From assembly GCA_963920575.1 (NCBI GenBank), contig OY986975.1:19375897-19439896 (forward strand): a stretch of 64,000 nucleotides of DNA, in the 5' to 3' direction. The stretch is from Narthecium ossifragum (lineage: Eukaryota; Streptophyta; Magnoliopsida; Dioscoreales; Nartheciaceae). A program made the translations under genes and the position numbers. A model generated the notes under the pieces. It searched no databases. It was not told where the DNA came from and saw nothing but the letters and a program-made list of their open reading frames with translations. Of the stretch, positions 34,121 to 44,633 are shown piece after piece (the first letter of the stretch is position 1; every line of letters begins with the position of its first letter).

Positions 34121-36773
34121 TGTCACACCCCGACCCAGAAAACCCATCCGGGCCGAGGCGTGAGGGGAAACCTACACTATTCATCTCCAAATGGCGCGGT
34201 ACAAAGCGGAATTATAGATAAACTTAAACAAATTATATTCCAGAGGTGAAACAGAAATTCAATTCATAAATATACATCATGTTGTACTGATACAGATTGA
34301 TACAAAGTCTTCCAAGAAAAGATATAATACATTAATCCCAAAAGTCCTCGAAATGTTTATAATATACAAACTGTCAAAAAGTACAACAAATTATCCTCCA
34401 GCAACCTCAAGCACCTCTGGACGTAGTCGCGCCACCAAAAGCTGATCCCGCCGGCTCTACTGAAGAAGAACTGGCGCCTGCACCTGCAAACGCAGCCCGG
34501 GTAGGAGTGAGCGATAAGCTCAGTAGGGTTCTACTCTACGGCACACTGAAAGGAGGAAAACAACAACAGTGTCGTTTCTCCGCCTAAGTCTAAAGGATGC
34601 CACGGGTCCTATAACCCTATCGATATCCCAAGGGTTCAAGTCATGAAACCTCTCTCCTGAATATGTTACCAGGAGGCCACGAAACAGTAACATACAGGAT
34701 CACCCTTACCCAGGCTGGAACACTATGTCTTGGGGAACCACGTCGGGAACGCATCGACAACCATCCTTAGCACTTGGCATTGGAGAACCGACACGACTTC
34801 TAAACCTCAAACAATGATCAGAGTCAACTAGCATGCATCCTCAATAACATGAGATTCTGATCAAACAATCACACCCTAATCCTGACTACCCAGCCGCGGT
34901 TCTAAGGCTAGATCCGAGCTACCCGAAAGCCTCGGATCGGCGATCAACCCATCGCCCGCCTAACCTCAAATGCCTCTAATGCAATCAAGATGCATGCAAT
35001 GCTCAGGCACAGATAACAAGATATATGCATGCAACAATATGTCAATAATCATACAGGGCCAGGCATAGCCTGCAGCTAGCCAAAGGGTAAGCATAGCAAG
35101 GGCCTCAAATACGGATAATCTATGCTAACCAAACAAAGATTAGAACAAAGTTATGAATACAGATATACAATAGTCTTCAGTGCTCTCTTGCACCTGACAG
35201 ACTAAGGTTCCACAGTTACCCGCAGGTAACTGGCCACAGTTATACAATAGCCCTCGGCACTCGCCGGCAACAGGCTAAGGTTCCATAATTTCCACATTAA
35301 CTAGCACTCATAGGTAGTTAATGGTTAGGCAAACAACTAAGCATTTAGCTACGATCAAACAAGTATTAAATGCAATTGAAACCATAGGTTTCTCAAAAAA
35401 GGAAAGAATACTCAAATCGATCCTCAAACCCGGTGGAAATCCTTTGAAAACCCCATAAAATCCATGTACATACATCCCAACATGTTTAGATGATAATCAC
35501 CAATCAAATCCATTTGAGAAAAACCAGAAAACACTGTTCAAGGGCCCACGGTCGATGCGACGGTTGATCCGACGGTCGACCGTGAGGCCACGGTCGATGC
35601 GACGGTCGACCGTGAGACCAAAGCGAAGAAAACCAAAGAGCGACGGTCGATCCACTCATCGATCCTGGAAAGCCCAAAACCAAACAGCGCCTGATGGTCG
35701 ATGCGACGGTCGATCCGACGGTCGACCGTCAGGTAAATGGCGAAAAGAGAAGATCCCGTGGTCAATCCATGCATCGATCCTGGGAGGCTAAAATCCCGAC
35801 AGAGCCCGACGGTCGATGCGACGGTCGACCGTCAGCCCAGAAAGAGCAAGTCAATACTTGACGGTCGATGCACCAATCGACCGTCGAGCCCCTAAGGAGC
35901 GTATCAACGCTGGACGGTCGATGCACCGATCGACCGTCGAGCCTCAGGCACAGTTCCTCAGAACAGTGCCGAAAATCCAATTTCTTGGATTTCAAGGATC
36001 AAATCAAGTTGGAAGACAATGAGATTCTGCAAGCAAGTGTAATTCTCGATGGGGAAACCAATGGTATAAAGAAATCCCATTTTTGACGGTTAAATCTCCT
36101 ATCTAGGTCCAAATGGATGAAAACCGATAAAACGGCGATAATACGGAAACCAACCGTTAAAAATACTGAATTCGCGACGTAGGAATACAGGAATGGAACT
36201 ACACCGCATATACAAGGAGCTACAAGGCATTCTAACATGTATTCCTACAGTGAAAGTACATAAAGCCTATCCTAGGAGAACCCGACCGCAAGATCGGGGT
36301 AGAAACACCTACTTGAACATGCAGGGCAGCTCCTCTACGCATCCCCTAACTCCGATCGCCGGAATCCGCTCGTCGAAAGCCACGCCTCCAAGCCCTAGCA
36401 CCCAGCTGAAGGAGAGAGAGAGGGAAGAAAGAACGTAGGAGAAGAAAAAAAAGGGAGAAAGAAAAAGAGGAAGGGTTTAAATAGAAAGCTGGAATCCATC
36501 ACAGCCGTCCGATTCGATCTCTCCCGATCGAGCTCTGATCTTCCGATCGGACGCACCCTAAAGGTTCTAATCAAACACATACATCAATCAAAGGCCATGT
36601 GTGCAACGCGGGTGTGAAACTGACCACCAGGGAGCATATTTACCAAAATGCCACTGGGGTCAAAAACAGCGATGCGATCAACCGATCGCATCCCAAGGCC
36701 AACCGAGCCAAACCACAAACCCAGACCCTCGACCTAACGCGGTCGGACCAGGTTAGAGGTACGGGTCCTCACA
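34121..36773. mobile_element. Solo LTR, 2653 bp, target duplication CCGAA
   Basis: It begins TGTCACACCCCGACCC, ends GGTCCTCACA, and is flanked by CCGAA at 34116-34120 and 36774-36778. No primer site, polypurine tract or protein frame is seen inside. The TGTCACACCCC start resembles LTRs of plant gypsy chromoviruses (Tekay/Del-like), but family and orientation are not proven. It contains the palindrome cluster at 35545-35945. Confidence 0.88.
35545..35945. repeat. Cluster of ACGGTCGA / TCGACCGT palindromic units
   Basis: At least seven units built from ACGGTCGATGC and GGTCGACCGT are spaced irregularly over 400 bp. Several units pair a TCGATGC arm with a perfect CGGTCGACCG palindrome. The small open frames here (35538-36086, both strands) are products of the repeat. 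Confidence 0.85.
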
Positions 36774-37129
36774 CCGAAGTTCTAACTTTTTCCTATCATT
36801 TTTAGCCTTCAACATCATAAGTTGATGCATAGATGATATGTCATTTTCTCGTTGTTCTTGTACTCTTTTTAAAATCTTCAAGATTTCTTCATTTTCTTGA
36901 GCTATGGCTTCAACATCATAACTCCTACCACTTACTTGTGTCATCCTTGCCTTTTCTTTTTTCCTTCCAGTAAGTCGACTATTTGGATCAGAGATTGGCG
37001 ATTGTTCGTCAGCAGTAGAAGGGTAAATTTCATCGTAGTCTGCATTTAAGTCTATAGATCTTCGACGAGTGGAAGAGTTAGAATCAAAATTTTCAGACAA
37101 ACCAATATTTGATGATTTCGAAGCAATAG

Positions 37130-37604
37130 TGGACTCGACAGTTATGACATTGGTTATTATTTAGCCGATGACATATACCCGAAATGGTCGACACTTGTTC
37201 AAACCATTTCTCAGTCATAAGATAAAAAGAAATAATATTTCGCAATGATGCAAGAAGCATGATGGAAAGATATAGAGTGGGCATTTGGAATTCTTCAATC
37301 AAGATTTGCAATTGTTAAGGGCACATGACGTTTTTGGGATAATCGTGTATTACATGATATCATGACTGCTTGTGTTATAATGCATAATATGATTGTCGAA
37401 GATGAACGAGATGAAGACGAAAGTGTTGTCATTTCTACTTCACCACGTACTCAACATGTTGATGAGATGGAGGCAAGTGAATCCGAATGATTTCGCCAGT
37501 TTCTTAATCGACATAAAAAAATCGAGGACAAAGAAGCACATTTTGCACTTCAAAATGCACTGATTGAAAATTTATGGGAACGACATGGCAATGAAGAGAT
37601 GTAA
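37130..37604 (+). pseudogene. Harbinger (DDE_Tnp_4) transposase C-terminus
   Basis: The plus-strand frame reads YYLADDIYPKWSTLVQTIS, then FAMMQEA, AFGILQSRFAIVKGT, RFWD, and DIMTACVIMHNMIVEDERDE, the end of a plant Harbinger transposase. It finishes ENLWERHGNEEM at 37604. Several in-frame stops (for example 37326-37328 and 37488-37490) disable it. The N-terminal two-thirds is absent. Confidence 0.87.
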
Positions 37605-38112
37605 CGTTTTTGGCTATATTCAATGTTTTTCACGTCTTAATGTATATTAAATTGAAATTCTCAATGTTTAGTGTGGAAGATTCGTCTTCATTTTAGTATT
37701 CTGCACAAATACATTTAGATAATGTAATTACAATTAGAATTAATTTAATAAAAAACCCACGTACTGATGTATAATTTAAAAACCCAATGATGAAAAACAA
37801 AACCAGTCAAAAAATAATTTATTTACAAATAGATAAATAATAATTAAAAAATATTCAATATTAGTCTTGTTTTGTACGAATCGACAAAAGTTTTCCATTG
37901 AAGTATTATTTATTCTAAATAAATCAGTAATTTTAAAGATACGTTAATTATTGTAGTTAATGTACTTTAATTATAGGATATATTAGTAATTTGGTATTAG
38001 ATGGAAAGAATATGAAGAATAATATGGGAATTATAAAACTAATAAAAAAAAAAATTGCAGTCTAACATGCAGCTTTGGAGGGGAGCAATTGGATTGGAGT
38101 GGGAGTGGGCCC
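37605..38112. other. AT-rich 3' part of the Harbinger remnant
   Basis: No gene. AT-rich DNA leads to the right terminus at about 38125. Confidence 0.55.
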
Positions 38113-38479
38113 GGTTGGAGATGCTGTTAAGGAGGGTTTGGCCCGAGTTAGGGCATTTTCTCCCCTTCGCCCTCTCCGACACCCTTGTCTCCTCTCCGGC
38201 GATTCTAAGCCGGTGCATCCCCGTCCAACCTCCTCCGGCCGCCCACGCCACCTACAACTCTCCAAGTTCAAACCTCACGACACCGACCCGACCCGACCAA
38301 ACCCCCTTTTCTCTACTCCGGCAGCTCCTAGGGCTTCCTCCACCGGACGAGGGGTATTTATTTACACCAGATCGAACACGGAAACCTAATTCTTCTCCGT
38401 TTCCTCTCTTCTATCCGCTCCGATCGGCTGTTTTGAAACCCTAGAATCTGTCGACTAGGGCAACCAAGGACCTGCGAAG

Positions 38480-39529
38480 ATGCCGGCGACGGCGGGGAGG
38501 GTGCGTATGCCTGCGAACAACCGGGTGCATAGTAGCGCGGCTCTTCAGACGCATGGGATCTGGCAGAGCGCCATCGGGTACGACCCCTACGCCCCCTCTA
38601 AGGACAAGGATGCGGCTAACCCCTCCGCCGATCGCTCGAAGCCCTCATCTGCTGCGGCCGCGGACGACGGTGAGAACGCCTACGCGAGCTTCCAGGGCCT
38701 CCTCGCCCTCGCGCGTATCACTGGCTCTTCCGCGAACGAGACCCGTGGCTCCTGCAAGAAGTGCGGTCGTGTTGGTCACCTCACGTTCCAGTGCCGCAAT
38801 TTTCTAAGCGTCAAGGACGACAAGGACAAGGACGATGAGGAAGCGGCCATCCAGACTGCCACTGCTGTCTTCGAGAAGCTCAAGAAGGCCAGAGGGGGTA
38901 AAACTGATGAGGAGAGCGAGACATCTGATGATGGTGAGGAGGAGAGCGATAGCTCGGATTCGGGCGTGGATCCGGAGATGGAGAAGATTATAGCGGCTCG
39001 GTTTGGGAAAAAGATGAAGACAAAGGCCACGGATGAGGTCTCTAAAGAGGATAAGGGGAAGAGTAGCAGGAGGGGGAGATCCAAGAAGAGGAGTGGGAAG
39101 AGGTCGAGTCGCAGCGATGATGATGATGAGGAGGTGGATAAGAGGAAGGAGAAAAAGAGGAGACATAGGAGTTCCGATGTTGACCGGGAAGAGAGGAGCC
39201 GTAAGCATAGGAGGAGCATGAAGGACAGGAAGAAGAGAAGGAGCCACAGGAAGAGGGACGATTCGGATGAAGATGAGTCCGAGGAGGAGTCTGATCGGCG
39301 TTCACATCGCCGCAAGAGAAGGAGCAGGCGGGGGGATGATTCGGGAAGTGAATCGTACAGCAATGATGGGATTTCGGGTGATCGTAAGCGATCTCGGAAG
39401 CACCGGGAGCGGCAGAGGCACAGGAGGGCTGCTTCGTTGAGCAACTCAGAGGATAGTGACACGAATGGAGATGATGAACGCGGGAGGCAGAAGAAGCATT
39501 CAGAGAAGAGGAGCAGGAAGCATTGTTAA
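38480..39529 (+). CDS. CXIP4: CAX-interacting protein 4-like CCHC zinc-knuckle protein
   Basis: A 349-residue intronless frame. The N-terminus (MPATAGRVRM, HSSAALQTHGIWQSAIGYDPY) and ASFQGLLALARITGS at about 69-83 match my memory of plant CXIP4. A CCHC knuckle follows at C92, C95, H100 and C105. Residues 110-190 are acidic, and 190-349 are a Lys/Arg/Ser/Asp-rich tail like that of nuclear RNA-processing proteins. Arabidopsis CXIP4 was named for its effect on the vacuolar Ca2+/H+ antiporter CAX1 and is also nuclear. Which role matters here cannot be told. The leader contains the end of a Harbinger element about 355 bp upstream. A damaged partial copy lies at 32602-32985. The GC-rich 5' end contrasts with AT-rich flanks. 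Confidence 0.93.
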   Translation: MPATAGRVRMPANNRVHSSAALQTHGIWQSAIGYDPYAPSKDKDAANPSADRSKPSSAAAADDGENAYASFQGLLALARITGSSANETRGSCKKCGRVGHLTFQCRNFLSVKDDKDKDDEEAAIQTATAVFEKLKKARGGKTDEESETSDDGEEESDSSDSGVDPEMEKIIAARFGKKMKTKATDEVSKEDKGKSSRRGRSKKRSGKRSSRSDDDDEEVDKRKEKKRRHRSSDVDREERSRKHRRSMKDRKKRRSHRKRDDSDEDESEEESDRRSHRRKRRSRRGDDSGSESYSNDGISGDRKRSRKHRERQRHRRAASLSNSEDSDTNGDDERGRQKKHSEKRSRKHC

Positions 39530-41936
39530 GAAGCGAATGTATGATTTTGGTACTTTTGTGGGTTTATGTGGATGTTTCCTTGCTTCCTAGTTATGCTTGC
39601 TTTTGGTCGATGGGGGTGGTTTGTTTATTTATATTCCTTTACATCACCTCATAAACGACATGTTTACCTAGTACTGCAAATTCTATCTATAAAATTGGTG
39701 TAACTACTGCTAGATGGGTAGCTATTTGTTTCCTGGACTGCTTGCTCCAGCAGTAGGATTATGTGTCTATAGCTTTATATGAGGCCTATATTCTAAATTC
39801 AAGTGCCTAATGTGATATATTATGTTGTGATGTTGCATTATTCCATGGGAAGTTGGAAATTTGCTGTCAGTATGGTTGTCTTAGTTTACAAGATTGAGCT
39901 GAAATGTTTGTCATACTGTCAGTTGCTTATTGACATGTCAGTTCGTACTTCTCATTCATATTTGTTTAAATATGTTGATATTCCTGCTAAGGGCTATAAT
40001 CTGAAGATCAACATAATATGATGATGTGATTTTTGTTGCCTGTGAGGTTTTTTCTCCCCCAAATCCATTTCATTTTACAGGCTACTTAGTTTCTTGGTGA
40101 GTGTCTGCATGACCAAAACTGGCTTAGAGACCGTATACATGTTTTCATTATGCCATGACTGCTTGTAGCGTATGGCACAAAAGGTATTTGGATCTTCTAA
40201 ATGTGTGATGGAACCTTTGTAAAATATTTCAATGTTGGATGTATCGAATTATTCACGCCATTTGATGTTGATTGGGGAATTCATTTTAGGAAGGTGACGA
40301 CTTATAAACTATATTATAATCCTTCAGTTTTACAGGATAGAACCTGTTGAGTATCATACTGGTTGTACACATGATTACTAGCTGACCTCCTGTAATCAGC
40401 ACTACATGACCAAGCATTGGATTTACGCAGAGGCATACTAAGTGATGGTATAGCTGCATACCGTCGATAGTGTTTTCTAGGGATCAAATTTCTATGTATG
40501 ATTTCAAATATAGTAGGTTTTTTATATCAGCAAACAAGGCTTGTGATGCTTGCCATTTCCTTACTCATCAGCTTGATATAATGAATGCTAGTATTGTTAA
40601 GAATGATATATGATGAAAGGAAATGTAATGAGTTCTCAGCTGCTGATTTAAGGGCTTATTTCTGAATGGTATAGGAAGAGTTTGCTTTCCTGCTCATAAC
40701 AAGGTTACCCTTTTGGAGGATATCTTCTTAGCATTAAGGGCATGTTTGACTTCGCCGCAAAGGAATATTCCTTTCCTTTCCAAAGGGTTATTGCGCTTCT
40801 GGTTTGCCAATTTAGCCCGGAAAGAAACATTCCTTTCATTTCATTTTATTTGCTAATTGTTGATTGCTCTTGTCTCTATTTGCTTCCATTGTGTAGCTAA
40901 TTGGCTTAGGAATGTGGTTAAGTAGTTGTGAGTTTAATGCTTTTGTTTCTTTATCTTTAACCATGGTTTCAGAAGTATGCTTATGAGTCTGTGATACAGT
41001 CTTCTCTTGCACAATGATATCAAAAGATTGATGGTGTCTGGGCTGACCGTGTCTCCTATATAAGAGACATGCAGCCTATGTGGATGATTGTTCTTATAAG
41101 ATGAGTATTAGTGCCGCCAGCAGGTTGTCATTGGAATAGTACATATAGTGCATTATACTTGACGTGTGTGATGTATAATGGGTGTTTTCCAACTTCTAGG
41201 ATTACAGGTGCTGTTTTTCTTCCCAACATTTTTCTCTTGTTCTGTGGTACACTAAATTGATGGTGATCGTTAGCATCGTGTACTTAGGGACCTTCGCTTG
41301 GTAGAATCAAGTTTTAATGCTGGAATTTCTAGTATGTGTTTTAAGCTGCAAACCATATTGTGTATTTATGTTATAGTTTTTGTGGTGGCTTAATAGTGTG
41401 ATCCCACAATAATTAACATGGTTTATGTCCATCATTATGTCAGGAAGCATGTTGATTTCCTTTCCTGACATCTTTGTCTTGCTTTGCTATACAGCTCAAG
41501 ATTTAAACATGTAAACGCCATAGTTTATATGAAGTCTTTGTGTTGTGTGCTCGCAATAATTGGCCAAGAATCTTGATCTGGTTATGCCATCATTTGTTTC
41601 ATATCTAATTTTAGCAGACCTGAAAGTAGTGAAAGCCAATTGTTGTTTTTGTTTTTGATGTGGGAAGTTAAGCTAGTTGGTTACAAGTTCAATTGAAAGA
41701 CATGATTGTGGTACGAAATTATGGCAATACGGGCACTAGAGGTTGTACGTAAAGCACTACTATATATTTTGGGAAAAAAATTCAATCATTTTATTATGGA
41801 TTGCAAAACAGTAAAAGAACTCCGCAGAAGGCACTTGAAAAGTGTTCTTAGTCAATGGCAATTAGAAGAAAATGCCACTTCTTCTAGGCTAGTTGCATTC
41901 CCTCCATATTCCTAAAGTAATTTTTGTGTGTTCTAA
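39530..41936. other. Intergenic / 3' flank of CXIP4
   Basis: No gene I can support. A 69-codon frame at 41706-41915 has no recognisable family. A one-sided MITE-like start (GGGCATGTTTGAC) is at about 40738. Confidence 0.5.
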
Positions 41937-42012
41937 GTGCAACTCGTTTGTTTAGCCTGCGGGCTTATGTGTTCAAAAAAAAAAAAAAAAAAAAAAGTGC
42001 AACTCGTTTGTT
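41937..42012 (+). mobile_element. Ultra-short LINE 3'-end insertion with target duplication
   Basis: GTGCAACTCGTTTGTT occurs at 41937-41952 and exactly again at 41997-42012. Between them are 22 unique bases (about 41953-41974, containing CCTGCGGGCTTATGTGTTC) and 22 A residues. The unique part resembles the 3' end of the LINE at 2691-2740 (CCTGCGGGCTCAATTGCTC then A-run on the minus strand), so this is a nearly complete 5' truncation of the same type of LINE. Confidence 0.85.
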
Positions 42013-42577
42013 AGTAGGTAAGATTACAACGCACCGGAATGCATCACACATGATATTTTTAGGTTTAACTGACTAATCACGGGCTACCTCAACTAGGCAA
42101 AAGTACCTTTTTTTTAATATGAAATGAGTCCTAAGGTCAGAATAACATATTACATCAGAGCATCCAAAACCTCTATCCTGTCATCACAAGTTCAAGCAAA
42201 TGACAACCTGGAGGGACGACATCCATCGTTGAGTGTTTGAGAGAGAGAGATGGAGATGTCTTTGTAATTTTCTCTTAATTAACATCACAAATGGAATGAA
42301 CATGTCAACAACCACCTCTTTGCAAATAAAGTTCAAAATGTAGGTACCAAGATACAATATTTGATATGGAGCTTTGATTCCTTATTTTCAACATAACGTA
42401 GGTAGCTATTTTTAAAAATCCCTAAAATTCTCCCCTGAGTTTTAAAATAAGACCATCAAAATTTTCAGAAAAAATAAAGGCTGACCTCACTTAAAAGTGA
42501 AAAAAAGTGGTTGACTTTTACCCCTGGAAGTGAGCTATATAAGTTCCTAAGTCCTTACGGAATTCTTCAACGGATAC
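42013..42577. other. Promoter region of PPR gene
   Basis: No other gene seen. A GAGAGAGAGA tract lies at about 42239. The sequence is AT-rich just upstream of the PPR start. Confidence 0.5.
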
Positions 42578-42616
42578 ATGGGATTTGAATCTTTTGATGA
42601 CCCCTTCCAGAGCTAA
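42578..42616 (+). promoter_or_regulatory. Overlapping upstream ORF at the PPR start
   Basis: An out-of-frame ATG at 42578 opens 12 codons to a TAA at 42614-42616 and overlaps the PPR start codon at 42597. If the transcript starts upstream of 42578, this could lower PPR translation. The transcript start is unknown. Confidence 0.45.
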
Positions 42617-44633
42617 ACCCCTCCAAAACCCCTTCCATCTCCTCTCCTACCTCCAAACTTCTCCACCTCCACCTCTCTCTAAGCTCTATCAAATCCTCGC
42701 CCAGCTCCTCACCAACCCTCTTCTCCACTCCCACGCCCCTCTCCTCTCCCACTTCATCTCATCCTCCAACCCCCACCTCTCCTCTCTCCTCCTCCGCCAC
42801 CTCTCCAAACCCAACTCACCCGTCTTGGGTTCCGTCGCTCGGTCGATCTTCGAATCCAGTTCTCCGGTAGAGTTCTTGGGTTTCTATCGGTTGTTGCTCC
42901 GGGAGAGCGTCACGCCAGAAAGACCAACTTTTCTTTTGGTTATTCGCTCTTGTGTCGCTCTCCCGGATGCTCTCAGGGCTGGGAGGGCCGTCCATTGCCA
43001 GGTTCTGAAGATGGGTGTCGTTTGGGATCGGTTCTTGCAAACTGGGTTGTTGGATTTTTATGCAAAGAGTGGGTGTTTGGTCTCTGCTGAGCAAATGTTT
43101 AATGAAATGCCTGAAAGAGATGTCGTCATGCACAATGCGATGATTGCGGCGTTGAGTTCTCAAGGGCGGATGACGGATGCAAGGAAGATCTTTGATGCGA
43201 TGTCTGAGAAGAGCTCGGCTTCATGGAACTCGATGATTAGTTGTTACTGCAAGCAGAACAACATTCGCTCGGCAAGGGAGATTTTTGATAGAAATCCTAT
43301 TAAGGATATCATTTCTTGGAACACAATCATCGATGGGTATTGTAAAGCCAGCGAGCTGGCTTTGGCGAAGGAGTTGTTTGATCGGTTGGGCTCAGGAAGG
43401 AACTCTGTGACGTGGAATACGATGATATCTGGTTACTTGCATCATAGGGAGTTTGGAATGGCTGTTTCAATGTTCCGGTCGATGCAAGCAGAGAACGCGA
43501 GGCCTACGGAGGTAACTATGGTCAGCTTGCTGTCAGCTTGCGCTCACTTGGGTGCTTTGGATATGGGGAGATGGATTCATGGTTACATCAGAAGTCACAA
43601 TTTGAAGGTTGATGTCATCTTGGGCAATGCTCTCATTGATATGTATTTTAAGTGTGGTAGCGTAGAACTGGCCCTTGATGTCTTCCATGGTATGCCAATG
43701 AAGAATGTCTTCTGTTGGAATTCAGTCATCACAGGGTTAGGAATGCATGGTTATGGAGAACAAGCTATTCAATTATTTCTTGAGATGGACAGAAGATACG
43801 GCATCAAGCCAGATGGAGTGACATTTGTTGGGCTCTTATCAGGATGCAGCCATTCTGGTTTGGTGTCTGAAGGTAGAACATATTTTTCTCAAATGCTTAA
43901 CCTTTATGGGGTTGAACCGATGATTGAACACTATGGATGCATGGTGGACCTTCTAGGCCGAGCTGGACTCCTTAAAGAAGCCTTGCATCTCATAGAGGAA
44001 ATGCCAATTCAGCCTAACGTTGTTGTTTGGGGAAGCTTGCTTCGTGCCTGTAAGATTCACAGGGATGCTAAGCTAAGCATACAAGTAACAGAACACCTAT
44101 TGAAGTTGGATCCTAGTGATGGGGCTAATTATGTTTTCCTTTCTAATGTGTATGCATCATCTAACAGATGGGATGACGTCCAGAATTGTAGGAGGATGAT
44201 GATAGACAGAGGTGTGCGTAAGATACCTGGATGTAGCTCCATTGAGGTGAATAATGTGGTTCATGAGTTTGTGGCTGGTGTCACTTCACACCAGCAATTT
44301 GAACAAATCAATTCCTTCTTAAATGAGATTGACAAGGATTTAAGAAAGCTTGGGTATCAGCCAGATGTGGACTCTGTCCTTCATGACATAGAGGAGGAGG
44401 AGAAGGAGAATGCTGTTAAGTATCACAGTGAGAGAATTGCAATTGCTTTTGGGCTAATGAGTATAACAGGGAAAGGGCCAATTCGGATTGTAAAAAACCT
44501 TCGAGCATGTGGAGATTGCCATGAAGCAACAAAGTTTATATCGAAATTGTTTCAGAGGGAGATAATAGTTAGGGATCGGAATCGGTTTCATCATTTTAGA
44601 GATGGAACCTGTTCTTGTAAGGACTACTGGTGA
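42597..44633 (+). CDS. PLS-class pentatricopeptide repeat protein, DYW subgroup
   Basis: An intronless frame of 678 residues. The start is set at 42597; the frame is open a little further upstream but without an ATG. Residues 1-75 lack acidic residues and are rich in Ser, Leu, His and Pro, fitting a mitochondrial or plastid presequence. PPR motifs of P, L and S type run from about 90 to 490 (for example SWNTIIDGYCKA, VTWNTMISGYL, GNALIDMYFKCGS). E and E+ motifs follow (VVWGSLLRACKIH, GCSSIEVNN). The C-terminal DYW deaminase-like domain has the HxE site (H610, E612 in YHSERIAIAFGL), CGDC at 638-641, HHF, and the final CSCKDYW. Such proteins direct C-to-U editing of organelle RNA. The target site cannot be read from sequence by eye. 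All key residues are present. Confidence 0.95.
   Translation: MTPSRAKPLQNPFHLLSYLQTSPPPPLSKLYQILAQLLTNPLLHSHAPLLSHFISSSNPHLSSLLLRHLSKPNSPVLGSVARSIFESSSPVEFLGFYRLLLRESVTPERPTFLLVIRSCVALPDALRAGRAVHCQVLKMGVVWDRFLQTGLLDFYAKSGCLVSAEQMFNEMPERDVVMHNAMIAALSSQGRMTDARKIFDAMSEKSSASWNSMISCYCKQNNIRSAREIFDRNPIKDIISWNTIIDGYCKASELALAKELFDRLGSGRNSVTWNTMISGYLHHREFGMAVSMFRSMQAENARPTEVTMVSLLSACAHLGALDMGRWIHGYIRSHNLKVDVILGNALIDMYFKCGSVELALDVFHGMPMKNVFCWNSVITGLGMHGYGEQAIQLFLEMDRRYGIKPDGVTFVGLLSGCSHSGLVSEGRTYFSQMLNLYGVEPMIEHYGCMVDLLGRAGLLKEALHLIEEMPIQPNVVVWGSLLRACKIHRDAKLSIQVTEHLLKLDPSDGANYVFLSNVYASSNRWDDVQNCRRMMIDRGVRKIPGCSSIEVNNVVHEFVAGVTSHQQFEQINSFLNEIDKDLRKLGYQPDVDSVLHDIEEEEKENAVKYHSERIAIAFGLMSITGKGPIRIVKNLRACGDCHEATKFISKLFQREIIVRDRNRFHHFRDGTCSCKDYW

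Larger units (their letters stand above)
33939..37100 (-). pseudogene. Harbinger ORF1-type (Myb/NAM-associated) protein C-terminus
   Basis: The minus-strand frame from 37100 to the solo LTR at 36778 contains an acidic, coiled-coil-like region (EENEEILKILKRVQEQREN, then KNDRKKLELR). The frame continues exactly across the LTR at 34115 (STQQDNEIMLINLDNIND, then SEREYFRQKKQAIFNR) and stops at 33939. This is the style of the ORF1 partner protein of plant PIF/Harbinger elements. The N-terminal SANT/Myb part is missing. Confidence 0.72.
33780..38125. mobile_element. PIF/Harbinger element remnant, split by a solo LTR
   Basis: Two divergently oriented coding remnants of a Harbinger element (ORF1-type on minus, transposase C-terminus on plus) abut at about 37100, so the middle of the element is deleted. 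The right end, GGTTGGAGATGCT at about 38113-38125, is the complement of the common plant Harbinger terminus AGCATCTCCAACC. I did not find the matching left end. A 2653-bp solo LTR interrupts ORF1. Confidence 0.75.

Noticed and set aside
35545..35945. Regularly recurring palindromic repeats reminiscent of a CRISPR array
   Set aside because: Spacing is irregular, units vary, the region lies inside a plant solo LTR and the genome is eukaryotic.
38776..39462. Long antisense frame (228 codons) across the CXIP4 gene
   Set aside because: Its Ser/Leu repeats are the complement of the Arg/Lys/Asp-rich coding strand; a shadow of the real gene.
41706..41915. 69-codon frame downstream of CXIP4
   Set aside because: No family recognised, AT-rich context, no splice evidence; could be an old LINE or exon relic but unsupported.
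42816..43163. Antisense 115-codon frame within the PPR gene
   Set aside because: Overlaps a strongly supported coding region and has no recognisable features.
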